Assembly: GCA_013388735.1 (NCBI GenBank)
Contig: JACAES010000102.1
Location: 1-64,000, forward strand
Direction of reading: 5' to 3'
Length of the DNA stretch: 64,000 nucleotides
Origin: Chloroflexota bacterium
Lineage (GTDB): Bacteria > Chloroflexota > Anaerolineae > Aggregatilineales > Phototrophicaceae
Positions 43,649-54,738 of this stretch are shown here, piece by piece (position 1 is the stretch's first letter; every line of letters starts with the position of its first letter). The notes under the pieces are model-generated. The model ran no database searches. It saw only the letters and a program-made list of their open reading frames with translations, and was not told the origin of the DNA. Both the position numbers and the translations under genes were made by a program.

Positions 43649-44286
43649 TAGTTATCCTCCAGTTCCGGGTAATGTTGGGTTTCCAGCCCTTCCAGGTGCG
43701 ACACATCGTCCACCGCCACCAAGCGCCACTCGTCGTCGCGGGCGATGGTCGTCACCGACATATTGCTGACGGCCACTTCATTGGCGCAGCAGCCCGCGAT
43801 CAATTCATTCAGCAGCGCGTGAATGGCCGTCGTGTGCGAAATGATGCCGATGGTTACACCGCGATCCTGCGCCAGTATCTCGTCAAAGGTCTCCATGGCG
43901 CGCTGCTGCACCTGAAGGAATGACTCGCCGCCGGGAACTTCAAAGTCGTCCGGCGATTCCAGCAGCCGCGCGTAATCATCGGGATACCAGGCGCGGATTT
44001 CGTCCAGTGTCAGGCCCTGCCACGCCCCGATGTTCCGTTCACGCAGCCGCGAATCGTAGACCGGCGCAAAACCCAACTGCTCGCTCAGGATTTCCGCCGT
44101 CTCCACCGCGCGCCGCAGATCGCTGCTGTACAGCGCGCTCAGGCCGATGTTGCGGATGAACTGCGCCAGTTTGCGCGCCTGCCGCCGGCCCAGATCGTTG
44201 AGCGGCACGGCCACCCAACCCTGCCAGCGCCCCAGCCGGTTCCAGTCCGTTTCGCCGGGGCGAATAAAAATAACCCGTTTCACCAT
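43648..44286 (-). CDS. Histidine-phosphatase-family protein with Pro in place of the nucleophilic His
   Basis: Protein of 212 residues; the ATG at 44286 is preceded by GGAGACTCC. The whole phosphoglycerate-mutase-like fold is there: [71 protein letters not shown], and [14 protein letters not shown]. The normal motif is RHGE; here codon 10 is CCC, giving RPGE, so the phospho-accepting His is missing. The second His (151) and the Arg residues are kept. It may bind a phosphate ligand without cleaving it. It stands between trpE and trpG in the trp operon. Confidence 0.85.
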   Translation of the reverse strand: MVKRVIFIRPGETDWNRLGRWQGWVAVPLNDLGRRQARKLAQFIRNIGLSALYSSDLRRAVETAEILSEQLGFAPVYDSRLRERNIGAWQGLTLDEIRAWYPDDYARLLESPDDFEVPGGESFLQVQQRAMETFDEILAQDRGVTIGIISHTTAIHALLNELIAGCCANEVAVSNMSVTTIARDDEWRLVAVDDVSHLEGLETQHYPELEDN

Positions 44287-44321
44287 ACCGGAGTCTCCCT
44301 GCCGGCGATCAGCGTCCACCG

Positions 44322-45836
44322 TCACACCAGGCCGCGCTCGGCATACCGGACGGAAAACGCCACCGCCTTTGCTTTATTGATCGTTTCTTCGTACTCGCGG
44401 GTCGGGTCGCTGTCCGCCACGATGCCTGCGCCGACCTGAATATGCACCGTCTCCCCCTGCATCAACAGAGCGCGAATGGTGATGCAGGTGTCCATCGAAC
44501 CATCAAAGCTGAAGTATCCCACCGCGCCGCCATAGGTCGCCCGGCGCGTGCCTTCCAGTTCCTCGATAATCTCCATCGCGCGCACCTTTGGCGCGCCGCT
44601 CAAGGTGCCGGCCGGGAAAGTCGCCCGCAGCAGATCGAACGCATCCATGCCGGCGCGCAGGCGTCCCTGTACCTGGCTGACGATGTGCATCACGTGGGAG
44701 TACCGCTCTACGTACATCATATCCGGCACGCGCACTGTGCCGTAATCGCACACACGCCCCAGGTCGTTGCGCCCCAGGTCTACCAGCATAACGTGTTCGG
44801 CACGTTCTTTCGGGTCGGCCAGCAGTTCTTCCGCCAGCCGACGGTCTTCGTCGTCGTCCACCCCGCGCGGGCGCGTCCCGGCGATGGGGCGAACGGTGGC
44901 CGTGCCATCTTCCAGGCGCACCATCATCTCCGGCGACGCGCCGATCAGGCTGAAGTCGCCGTTGAAGTTGAGCAGAAACATATACGGCGAGGGGTTGAGC
45001 ATCCGCAGCGCGCGGTAAATCGCCAGCGGCGTGGCCGACGTGCGCCGCTTAAAACGCTGCGACAGCACGATCTGAAAGGCGTCCCCGGCGGCGATGTACT
45101 CCTTTGCCGCGCGCACGTTTTCCTCAAAACGCGCCTGCGACATATTCGACTCCAACTCGTCATCCAGCGACGGCGCGGCCTCCGGCAGCGGCGGCAGCGG
45201 CTCGCGCAGACGCGCGGTGATTTCGTCTATGCGTCGCACGGCATCGTCATAAGCGGCGTCCGGGTCGCCCTGGTTATGCGCGTTCGCCAGGATGATGAGC
45301 TGGTGTTTGGCGTGGTCGAAGATCACCAGCGTATCCGGCAGCAGGAAAGCCACGTCCGGTACGTTCAGGTCTTTCGAGGCGCTTTCCGGCAGCCGCTCGA
45401 AATAACGCACCACGTCGTAACCAACATACCCCACCGCCCCGCCGATGAAACGCGGCAGTCCGTCCACCTTCACCGGCTTCACACGGGCAAACTCTGCTTT
45501 AACCGCGCCCAGCGGGTCTTCACCGGCTTCCAGCCGGCGTCGGCTGGTTTGGCCGTGCAGCGTCCGCGTCACCAGATTATCCTGTACGGTAATCACGCCC
45601 TTCGGGTTCACGCCCAGAAACGAATACCGCCCGACATGCTCGCCGCCTTCCACGCTTTCCAGCAAAAACGAATACGCGCTGTCCTGCGTCAGCTTCAGAT
45701 AGACCGATACCGGCGTCTCCATGTCGGCGAGCAGCGTGCGGTACACCGGCACCAGATCGCCCTGTTCAAACAGCTTCAGGGCGGCCTCTCGCCCCGGCAA
45801 AACCTGTTCCCGCGCGGGTACTGTAAATAGCGCCAT
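44322..45836 (-). CDS. trpE: Anthranilate synthase component I
   Basis: Protein of 504 residues. The ATG at 45836 is used: GGGGAGG lies 8 nt upstream and it follows the T-box terminator, while a longer frame to 45929 would run through the riboswitch. The feedback motif LLES appears in SAYSFLLESVEGGEHVGRYS. Catalytic landmarks: FQIVLSQRFKRRTSATPLAI, PSPYMFLLNFNGDFSLIGAS, PIAGTRPRGVDDDEDRRLAE, and FPAGTLSGAPKVRAMEII. It makes anthranilate from chorismate. It is the first gene of the trp operon. Confidence 0.96.
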   Translation of the reverse strand: MALFTVPAREQVLPGREAALKLFEQGDLVPVYRTLLADMETPVSVYLKLTQDSAYSFLLESVEGGEHVGRYSFLGVNPKGVITVQDNLVTRTLHGQTSRRRLEAGEDPLGAVKAEFARVKPVKVDGLPRFIGGAVGYVGYDVVRYFERLPESASKDLNVPDVAFLLPDTLVIFDHAKHQLIILANAHNQGDPDAAYDDAVRRIDEITARLREPLPPLPEAAPSLDDELESNMSQARFEENVRAAKEYIAAGDAFQIVLSQRFKRRTSATPLAIYRALRMLNPSPYMFLLNFNGDFSLIGASPEMMVRLEDGTATVRPIAGTRPRGVDDDEDRRLAEELLADPKERAEHVMLVDLGRNDLGRVCDYGTVRVPDMMYVERYSHVMHIVSQVQGRLRAGMDAFDLLRATFPAGTLSGAPKVRAMEIIEELEGTRRATYGGAVGYFSFDGSMDTCITIRALLMQGETVHIQVGAGIVADSDPTREYEETINKAKAVAFSVRYAERGLV

Positions 45837-45858
45837 CTCATTAACCTCCCCATACCAA

Positions 45859-45898
45859 ACAAAAAACCCCTTCCCGCCATTGAGGACGAGAAGGGGTT
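45859..45898 (-). terminator. T-box-controlled terminator before trpE
   Basis: Minus-strand stem AACCCCTT (45898-45891)/AAGGGGTT (45872-45865), then a run of T at 45866-45861. The 5' arm follows the T-box sequence by a few bases, as expected for terminator/antiterminator exchange. Confidence 0.9.
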
Positions 45899-46152
45899 CC
45901 CGTGGTGCCACCTCTGTTGTTTCACCCATACAGGGTAAAACACTCTTTATGGGTACGGGCCAACCTTACAGCCAACCGATACCCTGCGCCTGTAACGGTG
46001 CGCTTCCGGCGCGGACTACTCTACAGTTCGCCCGTGCAACTCCCTGGCCCATTCCACCCCACCGTATGTACCGCTTTCACAGCTTCCGGCGGCTCTCTGA
46101 ACACCGCTGCGGGGTGTACTCTTCCAGATCAGCGTTGTTATGTATTCAACTG
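45859..46152 (-). ncRNA. T-box riboswitch, tryptophan type
   Basis: Leader of about 290 nt read on the minus strand. The 14-nt T-box core AGGTGGCACCACGGG lies at 45913-45899, just ahead of the terminator. Stem I elements are visible: GGAAGAGTA (specifier-side bulge), CAGAGAGCC (AG bulge) and GAAGCTGTGAAAGC (distal loop). A UGG Trp codon is available in the specifier region at 46056-46054, with a second at 46051-46049. The antiterminator bulge reads UGGC; its C would pair with discriminator G, which fits bacterial tRNA-Trp (G73). Uncharged tRNA-Trp should therefore open expression of trpE and the genes after it. Confidence 0.93.
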
Positions 46153-46158
46153 CCCACC

Positions 46159-46187
46159 AGCATAACGAGATTTCGGACGGCTGTCAA
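46159..46187 (-). promoter_or_regulatory. Promoter of the trp T-box leader
   Basis: TTGACA at 46187-46182, exactly 17 nt of spacer, then TATGCT at 46164-46159. This is a near-consensus sigma-70 promoter, starting transcription near 46152. Confidence 0.85.
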
Positions 46188-46206
46188 GCATTTTGTGGGG
46201 GGAAAA

Positions 46207-46764
46207 TCATTCCTCAAAAACAGCATGGACGGCTAGCCCGAACCCTGGCAGCAGTTCGCCGCCGCTCACCGTTTCGCTGTCGGAGAAAATGTCGAACTCG
46301 CCATCCGGGTACAGCGCCTCGACCAGGCGCTTTTTCGGATACACCAGCCACACCAGCCGCGCGCCGTTCGCCAGATAATAAGCGGCCTTGTCGCGCATAG
46401 CTTTCGGCGTATCGTCCGGCGACTGCACCTCGATGCACAGATCGGGCATCTGCGGGACTGCACCCTGCTCCACGACCGTCAGCAGCCGCTCGGTACGCGT
46501 GAAGGATACATCCGGTATGCGCGCGTTATGCGGATCATCAGGCAGACGGTAGCGCACTTCAAAGACTACCCGTCCCAGACCATGCGCTTTGACATATTCA
46601 CGAAGGGCCGCATAAATGTTGCCTGCAATTAAGCTGTGCAGTTCGGTCGGCACTTTTTCGACAATCTCCCCCTCGACCAGTTCAAACAGCCGGTCGGCGT
46701 TGTCCGGTTGGGCGATAAACTGTTCAAACTCCTCGACGGTATATAACTTCTGTCTAACGACCAT
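46207..46764 (-). CDS. Uma2-family (DUF820) putative endonuclease
   Basis: Protein of 185 residues. The ATG at 46764 is used; a TTG six codons earlier is possible. The PD-(D/E)XK-like Uma2 pattern is present: YTVEEFEQFIAQ, FELVEGEIVEKVP, ARIPDVSFTRTERLL with the catalytic Asp, PDLCIEVQSPDDTPKAMRDK with Glu/Asp, and ARLVWLVYPKKRLVEALYP. The family is very abundant in Cyanobacteria and Chloroflexota and often associated with mobile DNA. Its cellular role is unknown. It lies just upstream of the trp promoter. Confidence 0.88.
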   Translation of the reverse strand: MVVRQKLYTVEEFEQFIAQPDNADRLFELVEGEIVEKVPTELHSLIAGNIYAALREYVKAHGLGRVVFEVRYRLPDDPHNARIPDVSFTRTERLLTVVEQGAVPQMPDLCIEVQSPDDTPKAMRDKAAYYLANGARLVWLVYPKKRLVEALYPDGEFDIFSDSETVSGGELLPGFGLAVHAVFEE

Positions 46765-46885
46765 TGCAGCAGACCGCTCCAAATCTCACTATACTCAAAG
46801 GTGATTATACTCTACTGTGGCACCTGTTTCGTCATGTGCAGATGCAGTATAATCAACCTAAGACAAAAGTTCTAGGAGTACCCCC

Positions 46886-48640
46886 TTGTCTATCACCAAC
46901 CGCGAAATTGCCGACACGTTTGAAACCATCGCCGATATGCTGCAAATCAAAGGCGAAAGCATCCACCGCGTGATGGCCTACCGCAATGCGGCGCTCGCCA
47001 TCCGCGACCTGCCCCGCGACCTGCGCGCCGTCGCCGCCGAAGGCACGCTCACCGACATCCCCAACGTCGGGGACACGCTGGCCGCCAAAATCACCGAAAT
47101 GCTGGACACCGGCAAGCTCGAATTTTACGAGCGGCTGGCGAAGGAAATCCCACCGGGGCTGGTACAGGTGATGCGCATCAACGGCGTCGGGCCGAAAAAG
47201 GCCAGACTGTTCTGGGAAAAACTCGGCATCACCGGCGTCCAGGCGCTGGAAGCCGCCGCCCGCGCCGGCCAACTGCGCGACCTGCCCGGTATGGGCGAAA
47301 AGAGCGAACAGAAAATCATCGAAGGCATCGAAGCCCTGGCGCGGCAAACGGGCCGCGCCCCGCTGGGAGTCGCCCTGCCCGCCGCGCAGGCCATCCTCGA
47401 TCACCTGATGCAGCTGCCGGGCGCGCTGGAAGGTGCGGTCGCCGGCAGCATCCGGCGCGGACGGCCAACGATTGGCGACGTAGACCTGCTGATCGCCAGC
47501 CACGAGGCCGCGCCGATCATGGACGCTTTCGTGACGATGGAACAGGTCGCCCGCGTACTCGGTCATGGCCCGACCAAAAGCTCGGTGGAACTGCACAGCG
47601 GCCTGCAAGTAGACCTGCGCGTCCTCGAACCGGCGCGCTGGGGGACGGCCCTCAGCTACTTCACCGGCAGCCAGGCGCACAACATCCGCCTGCGCGAACT
47701 AGCGCTCAAAAAGGGGTTCAGCCTCAACGAACATGCCTTCAGCCCGGTAGGCGCTGATGGCAGCATCATCGAAGACGCGCCCAAAATTCTGTGCGCCACC
47801 GAAGAAGAAGTCTACCGGACGCTTGACCTGCCCTGGATTGCGCCGGAACTGCGCGAGGATGCCGGCGAAATCGAAGCGGCGTTGGAAAACCGACTGCCCA
47901 ACCTGATTGTAGTGGCGGACATCCAGGCCGATCTTCATATGCACACCATCTGGAGCGACGGCACGCTCAGCATCCGCGAAATGGCCGAAGCCGCCAAGTC
48001 GCGTGGGCGTAAATACATCGTCATCACCGACCACTCGCAGTATTCGACCATCGCTAACGGCCTTTCGGTCGAGCGTATCTTGCGGCAGCAGGAAGAAGTG
48101 CGCCGCGTGGACGCCGAAATGTCGCCGGATTTGCGCGTCTTTCATGGCGTCGAAATGGACATTCGCAGCGACGGCACGCTCGATTTTCCCGATGAAGTGC
48201 TGGCGCAGTTGGATTTCGTCGTCGCTTCGCTGCACTTCAGCCTGCGCCAGGAACGCAGCCAGATCACGCAGCGGGTTTTAAACGCCATCCGCAACCCGCA
48301 CGTTGACCTGATCGGCCACCCGCGCGGCCAGTACATCCCCGACCGCGAACCCGCCGACCTGGACATGGACGCCGTTTTCGAGGCCGCCCGCCAACACGGC
48401 ACCGCTCTGGAGATCAACTCTAACCCACGCCGGCTTGACCTGGAAGCGGTTTATGCCCGGCGCGCGGTCGAACTGGGCATCCCGCTGGCGATTGATACCG
48501 ACGCGCACAGCGCCGCCCAGATGGATTTGTTATACTTCGGGGTGTTGACCGCGCGCCGGGGCTGGGTGCAGGCCGAAAACGTACTCAACACCTGGCCGCT
48601 GGAGCGCTTTTTAAGTTGGGTTCAAAGCCGGGGAAAGTGA
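46886..48640 (+). CDS. polX: DNA polymerase X family protein with PHP domain
   Basis: Protein of 584 residues. The TTG start at 46886 has AGGAG 7 nt upstream. Order: 8-kDa-like helix-hairpin-helix part (INGVGPKKARLFWEKLG, LPGMGEKSEQKI), nucleotidyltransferase palm with GSIRRGRPTIGDVDLLI holding the catalytic Asp pair, and YFTGSQAHNIRLREL. From about residue 350 a PHP domain starts with DLHMHTIWSDGTLSIREMAE; ITDHSQ, GVEMDI, HFSLRQ and GHPRGQ supply the further metal ligands. Bacterial PolX fills short gaps in base-excision repair, and the PHP part adds 3'-5' exonuclease activity. Confidence 0.93.
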   Translation: MSITNREIADTFETIADMLQIKGESIHRVMAYRNAALAIRDLPRDLRAVAAEGTLTDIPNVGDTLAAKITEMLDTGKLEFYERLAKEIPPGLVQVMRINGVGPKKARLFWEKLGITGVQALEAAARAGQLRDLPGMGEKSEQKIIEGIEALARQTGRAPLGVALPAAQAILDHLMQLPGALEGAVAGSIRRGRPTIGDVDLLIASHEAAPIMDAFVTMEQVARVLGHGPTKSSVELHSGLQVDLRVLEPARWGTALSYFTGSQAHNIRLRELALKKGFSLNEHAFSPVGADGSIIEDAPKILCATEEEVYRTLDLPWIAPELREDAGEIEAALENRLPNLIVVADIQADLHMHTIWSDGTLSIREMAEAAKSRGRKYIVITDHSQYSTIANGLSVERILRQQEEVRRVDAEMSPDLRVFHGVEMDIRSDGTLDFPDEVLAQLDFVVASLHFSLRQERSQITQRVLNAIRNPHVDLIGHPRGQYIPDREPADLDMDAVFEAARQHGTALEINSNPRRLDLEAVYARRAVELGIPLAIDTDAHSAAQMDLLYFGVLTARRGWVQAENVLNTWPLERFLSWVQSRGK

Positions 48641-48643
48641 ACC

Positions 48644-51410
<2,767 letters not shown>

Positions 51411-51420
51411 AATATAAAAA

Positions 51421-51490
51421 CATAACCCAGAGACGCAGAGGCACAGAGCGGTTCCTCTCTGTGTCTCCGAACCTTTGAGCCTCTGTGTTG
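51421..51490. repeat. Palindromic CACAGAG repeat, copy 1
   Basis: Begins 10 nt after the ligA stop. ACCCAGAGACGCAGAGGCAC leads the left arm, and the right arm CTCTGTGTCTCCGAACC runs on to GAGCCTCTGTGTT, giving an imperfect hairpin. Copy 2 is at 52735-52803. Confidence 0.7.
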
Positions 51491-51510
51491 AGTCTTCTAA
51501 GGAATTTTTT

Positions 51511-52734
51511 ATGTCCGAAGGTATCATCGTTATCAGGAAAGGCCGCGAGAAGCCCATCGTCCAGCAGCACCCCTGGATTTTTTCCGGCGCGATTGAAGCC
51601 GCGCGCGGCGACCCTGCCCCCGGCGACATCGTGACCGTCACCGACTACAATGGCGCATTCCTGGCGCGCGGCTACTGGAATCCCAGATCGCAGATTCAGG
51701 TGCGGATTCTGACCTGGCAGGACGAACCGATCACCCGCGACTGGTGGCGAAAGATGCTCAGGCGGGCGATCAAGGGGCGCGACCGGTATACCTACCTGCA
51801 CACGCGCGACACTGCCCTGCGCCTGGTGAACGCCGAAAACGACTTCCTGCCCGGCCTGGTGATAGATCGTTACGGCGACTGGCTGGTGTTGCAGGCGCTC
51901 ACCCTGGGCATCGAGTGCCGCAAAGGGCTGCTGGCCGAACTGCTGATGGAACTGATCGCGCCCGCCGGCATTTATGAACGCAGCGATGTGGACGTGCGCG
52001 GCAAGGAAGGGCTTTCAGCATCGAGCGGCGTCCTGGCCGGGCAGCCGCCCGCGTCCCCCCTGGCGATCATCGAAAACGACTTCACGCTCCGGGTGGACAT
52101 CGTGAACGGGCATAAAACCGGCTATTACCTCGACCAGCGCGCCAACCGCACCGTATTGAAAGAAGTCTGCCTGGAGAAAGCCGCCTCGGATACGCAGCTT
52201 CAGCAGCTTCGCGTCCTCAACCTGTTCAGTTATACCGGCGGCTTCGGGCTGTATGCGCTGGGCGGCGGGGCGGAATGGGTCGTCAATGTGGATGCTTCGC
52301 GGGACGCGCTGGAACTGGCCGAAGCCAATTTTGAACTCAACAGATTCCCGCCCAACCGCGCCGAGTTCATCCAGGCCGATGTATTCGATTACCTGCGCGA
52401 TCAGGCTGCCGAGGGCGCGCTGTATGATGTGATCGTCTGCGACCCGCCCAAGTTCGCGCACAATACCGGGCAGGTCGAACGCGCCGCGCGCGGTTACAAA
52501 GACCTCAACCTCAACTGCTTCAGACTGGTCAAACCCGGCGGCTACCTGATGACGTTTTCCTGCTCCGGCGCGATCAGCGCCGATCTGTTCCAGAAGATCA
52601 TTTTTGGCGCGCTGGCCGACAGCCGCCGCCAGGCGCAGATCATCCAACATCTGACGCAGGCCGAAGATCACCCGGTCGCGCTCACCTTCCCCGAAGGCGC
52701 GTATTTGAAGGGTCTGCTGCTGCGGGTGTATTAA
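51511..52734 (+). CDS. Class I SAM-dependent rRNA methyltransferase with PUA domain (RlmI-like)
   Basis: Protein of 407 residues; the ATG at 51511 has AAGGA 7 nt upstream. Residues 1-75 form a PUA domain (QQHPWIFSGAIEAARGDPAP). The Rossmann methyltransferase part has NGHKTGYYLDQRANR, motif I VLNLFSYTGGFGLYALGGGA, and YDVIVCDPPKFAHNTGQVER as motif IV. GYLMTFSCSGAISADLF follows. RlmI modifies C1962 of 23S rRNA in E. coli; the exact target here is not proved. The gene is bracketed by two related palindromic repeats. Confidence 0.9.
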   Translation: MSEGIIVIRKGREKPIVQQHPWIFSGAIEAARGDPAPGDIVTVTDYNGAFLARGYWNPRSQIQVRILTWQDEPITRDWWRKMLRRAIKGRDRYTYLHTRDTALRLVNAENDFLPGLVIDRYGDWLVLQALTLGIECRKGLLAELLMELIAPAGIYERSDVDVRGKEGLSASSGVLAGQPPASPLAIIENDFTLRVDIVNGHKTGYYLDQRANRTVLKEVCLEKAASDTQLQQLRVLNLFSYTGGFGLYALGGGAEWVVNVDASRDALELAEANFELNRFPPNRAEFIQADVFDYLRDQAAEGALYDVIVCDPPKFAHNTGQVERAARGYKDLNLNCFRLVKPGGYLMTFSCSGAISADLFQKIIFGALADSRRQAQIIQHLTQAEDHPVALTFPEGAYLKGLLLRVY

Positions 52735-52803
52735 AAGCATAACACAGAGTCTCAAAGGCCCAGAGCATCCCTCATGTCTCTGAACCTCTGAGACTGTGTG
52801 TTA
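52735..52803. repeat. Palindromic CACAGAG repeat, copy 2
   Basis: Starts directly after the stop codon of the methyltransferase. AACACAGAGTCTCA (52741-52754) pairs with TGAGACTGTGTGTT (52789-52802) with one mismatch, so the RNA or ssDNA would fold into a strong hairpin. The prefix aaaAGCATAAC is close to that of copy 1 (aaaaacataac). Confidence 0.8.
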
Positions 52804-52812
52804 CGTTCTGTC

Positions 52813-53760
52813 CTAAACGCCGGCGCTTTCGTCCTGGAGCTGCTGCTCAACCAGCTTCTTCAGCTTCTCGTGCGTCTCTACCCAGCTAATCGGGCTGAGG
52901 CCCAGCTTCTCGCGGATGTAATCCTCCGTCTGCCCGGCGCGGGTGTCACGCACGGCGCATGTCCAGCGCAGCATCTCGAACGAAAGCTTGTGCGGAATAC
53001 CTGCCGCCTCGCCGATGTCGGTCAGGATGTATTCAAGGTTGCGGGCGGTGCAGTTAAAAATCGTTTCCTGGGGACGATACTGCATCAGGTACTCATCCAG
53101 CAGGCGTACCCACTCTGGCGAAAGTTCGATCTTGCGCTCTTTGTACACGTTGCGGACTTTGTGCCTGACCACCAGCAGCGGTTTTTTCGGATCGCTGCGG
53201 TCAATGTGCTGCGGCACAAGCGCGACCGTTTCACTTTTTTTGATGCCGGTATCGAGGATGAGGCGGAACAACATTTCCGGGCGCGTATCCGGTTCTTCAC
53301 CGCGTTTCATCTGCCGCGCGGCGAAGATGGCCGCCTGCACCTCGTCCGGCGCAAGCACGGTCGCCAGCGGCGCAGGGCCGGAACGCTGCAAGACTGCTTT
53401 GGCCGGGTCGTGCAGAATCGCGCCCAGGGTGTGCAGCCACTTAAAGTATACCTTCAGCGTCGTCACCCGCCGCGCGTAGGACTTGCGACTGCACGGCACC
53501 CCGCGTCCGTATTCCAGCCAGTCCAGGAACGCATTCAGCATCGTCGTCGTATACTGGCCGACAGCGGTGGTTTCGCCGCTCTGCTCTCCAAGCAGCTGCA
53601 AATCGGACGTGAAGGCTTTAATCGTGTGTTCCGACTTGCCCTCGCGGATCAAGTACTGCTGGAATATCGAGACGGTGTGGCGCAGTTCGGTATGCCGGTT
53701 TAAATCTTCCGCCGAAGTCGGCAGGTCAGGGAACAGCGGTATCTGGCGAACGTCGGACAT
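52813..53760 (-). CDS. Tyrosine-recombinase-like DNA-binding protein without catalytic residues
   Basis: Protein of 315 residues; the ATG at 53760 has AGGTG 5 nt ahead. An N-terminal SAM-like core-binding domain (about 25-115: FQQYLIREGKSEHTIKAFTS, ARRVTTLKVYFKWL) is followed by a catalytic-like domain. The pentad is lost. Compared with XerD, Arg I of TGLR is Lys174 (TGIKKSE), the His before LR is Glu, the LGH His is Leu288 (LGLSPIS), and the nucleophilic Tyr position reads His297 (WVETH). Only the beta-hairpin Lys and Arg265 remain. It probably binds DNA without recombining it. No phage genes or att sites adjoin it. Confidence 0.85.
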   Translation of the reverse strand: MSDVRQIPLFPDLPTSAEDLNRHTELRHTVSIFQQYLIREGKSEHTIKAFTSDLQLLGEQSGETTAVGQYTTTMLNAFLDWLEYGRGVPCSRKSYARRVTTLKVYFKWLHTLGAILHDPAKAVLQRSGPAPLATVLAPDEVQAAIFAARQMKRGEEPDTRPEMLFRLILDTGIKKSETVALVPQHIDRSDPKKPLLVVRHKVRNVYKERKIELSPEWVRLLDEYLMQYRPQETIFNCTARNLEYILTDIGEAAGIPHKLSFEMLRWTCAVRDTRAGQTEDYIREKLGLSPISWVETHEKLKKLVEQQLQDESAGV

Positions 53761-53846
53761 AACAGCACCTAACTCATAATAAGTTGCTGACTCACCCTGT
53801 AGAATAAGCGAAAATAGAACATCAGTCAAGTTTCCGGCGCGCGCTG

Positions 53847-54689
53847 CTACCGACGTCGCGTGTAAGCCTCGCTGCCGTACACATCCACCGCCAGCCGCTC
53901 CGCTGCCGCCTGTTCTGTATCCGAAAGCTCGCCGCGTTCAAACACGATCTCGAACGTTTCCGCGAATCCCACCACCATCGCCTCCGCCACCGCGCGCCAG
54001 CTTATTTCTTTCTCTTCTCTCAATGAGGCGGCGATGTCGGGGGTACGCAGCGCCTCTTCCAGCGTGGCGGCGCGCGCCCGCACCTGGGGCTTGGCGCTTT
54101 CCCTGGCGGTTTCGTCGGGGTAAACCAGCGCGTCATTAATGCGCCCCAGGTCGCCGCACAGCGGCAGCGAGCCGTGCTGCAAGATGCCTTCCTGCCGGCG
54201 CACCTGGGCGCTGCCGATCAGTTTGCGCCCGCCGACGGTGATTTCATAGTGCGACGGCATCTCGAAACAGACCGGCCCGCTGTCCTTCACACCCTCGGCG
54301 CGCCGGTCGGCCTGCGGCCTGACACCCAGTTTTTCCAGGCCGGCCACCAGCGCCCGGCTGAGGCGGCGGTAGCTTTCCACCACATCACCGGCGGCAATCG
54401 TATCGCCGGCGGGCAGCGCCACGCTGTAGGTCAGTTCGTCGGTGTGCAGGATCGCCCGCCCGCCGGTAGGTCGCCGCACCACATCCCACCCCAGCGCCGC
54501 CGCCCGCGAAAAGTCCACATCCGACGCTTTCTGCCCGTATCCCAGCGAGATACAGGGCGGGTCCCAGGCATACAGCCGCAGCGTAGGCAGCGCCCGCCCG
54601 GCCCCGACCGCCTGAAGAATCGCCTCGTCTCTCGCCATGTTGTATCGCCCCGCAAAAGGGGCATCGTAGATCAAGCGCCATTGACGCAT
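53847..54689 (-). CDS. Lipoate/octanoate or biotin ligase-family protein (BPL_LplA_LipB)
   Basis: Protein of 280 residues. It opens MRQWRLIYDAPFAGRYNMAR. The family motif RRPTGGRAILHTDELTYS (near residue 72) carries the Gly-rich lipoyl-AMP loop. VGGRKLIGSAQVRRQEGILQ contains the Lys of the catalytic site. Relatives transfer octanoyl or lipoyl groups to carrier proteins. The LipM/LplA type is most likely, but the acceptor and donor cannot be fixed by sequence. It is divergent from the LCP gene, whose promoter overlaps the start of this gene. Confidence 0.85.
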   Translation of the reverse strand: MRQWRLIYDAPFAGRYNMARDEAILQAVGAGRALPTLRLYAWDPPCISLGYGQKASDVDFSRAAALGWDVVRRPTGGRAILHTDELTYSVALPAGDTIAAGDVVESYRRLSRALVAGLEKLGVRPQADRRAEGVKDSGPVCFEMPSHYEITVGGRKLIGSAQVRRQEGILQHGSLPLCGDLGRINDALVYPDETARESAKPQVRARAATLEEALRTPDIAASLREEKEISWRAVAEAMVVGFAETFEIVFERGELSDTEQAAAERLAVDVYGSEAYTRRR

Positions 54690-54709
54690 ATAACAAGCCT
54701 GCCTATACT
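54681..54709 (+). promoter_or_regulatory. Promoter of the LCP gene
   Basis: TTGACG (54681-54686), 17-nt spacer, then TATACT (54704-54709). The -35 box lies inside the first codons of the divergent ligase gene. Confidence 0.7.
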
Positions 54710-54738
54710 GTTAATCATCATCAGGGGTTCGCATTTCG

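Noticed and set aside
45837-45929. Longer trpE start upstream of 45836
   Set aside because: The extension reads through the T-box core and terminator; the ATG at 45836 has an excellent ribosome site.
52813-53760. Evidence of an integrated phage or genomic island
   Set aside because: The recombinase-like protein lacks catalytic residues, and no tRNA-end duplication, phage gene or att-like repeat adjoins it.
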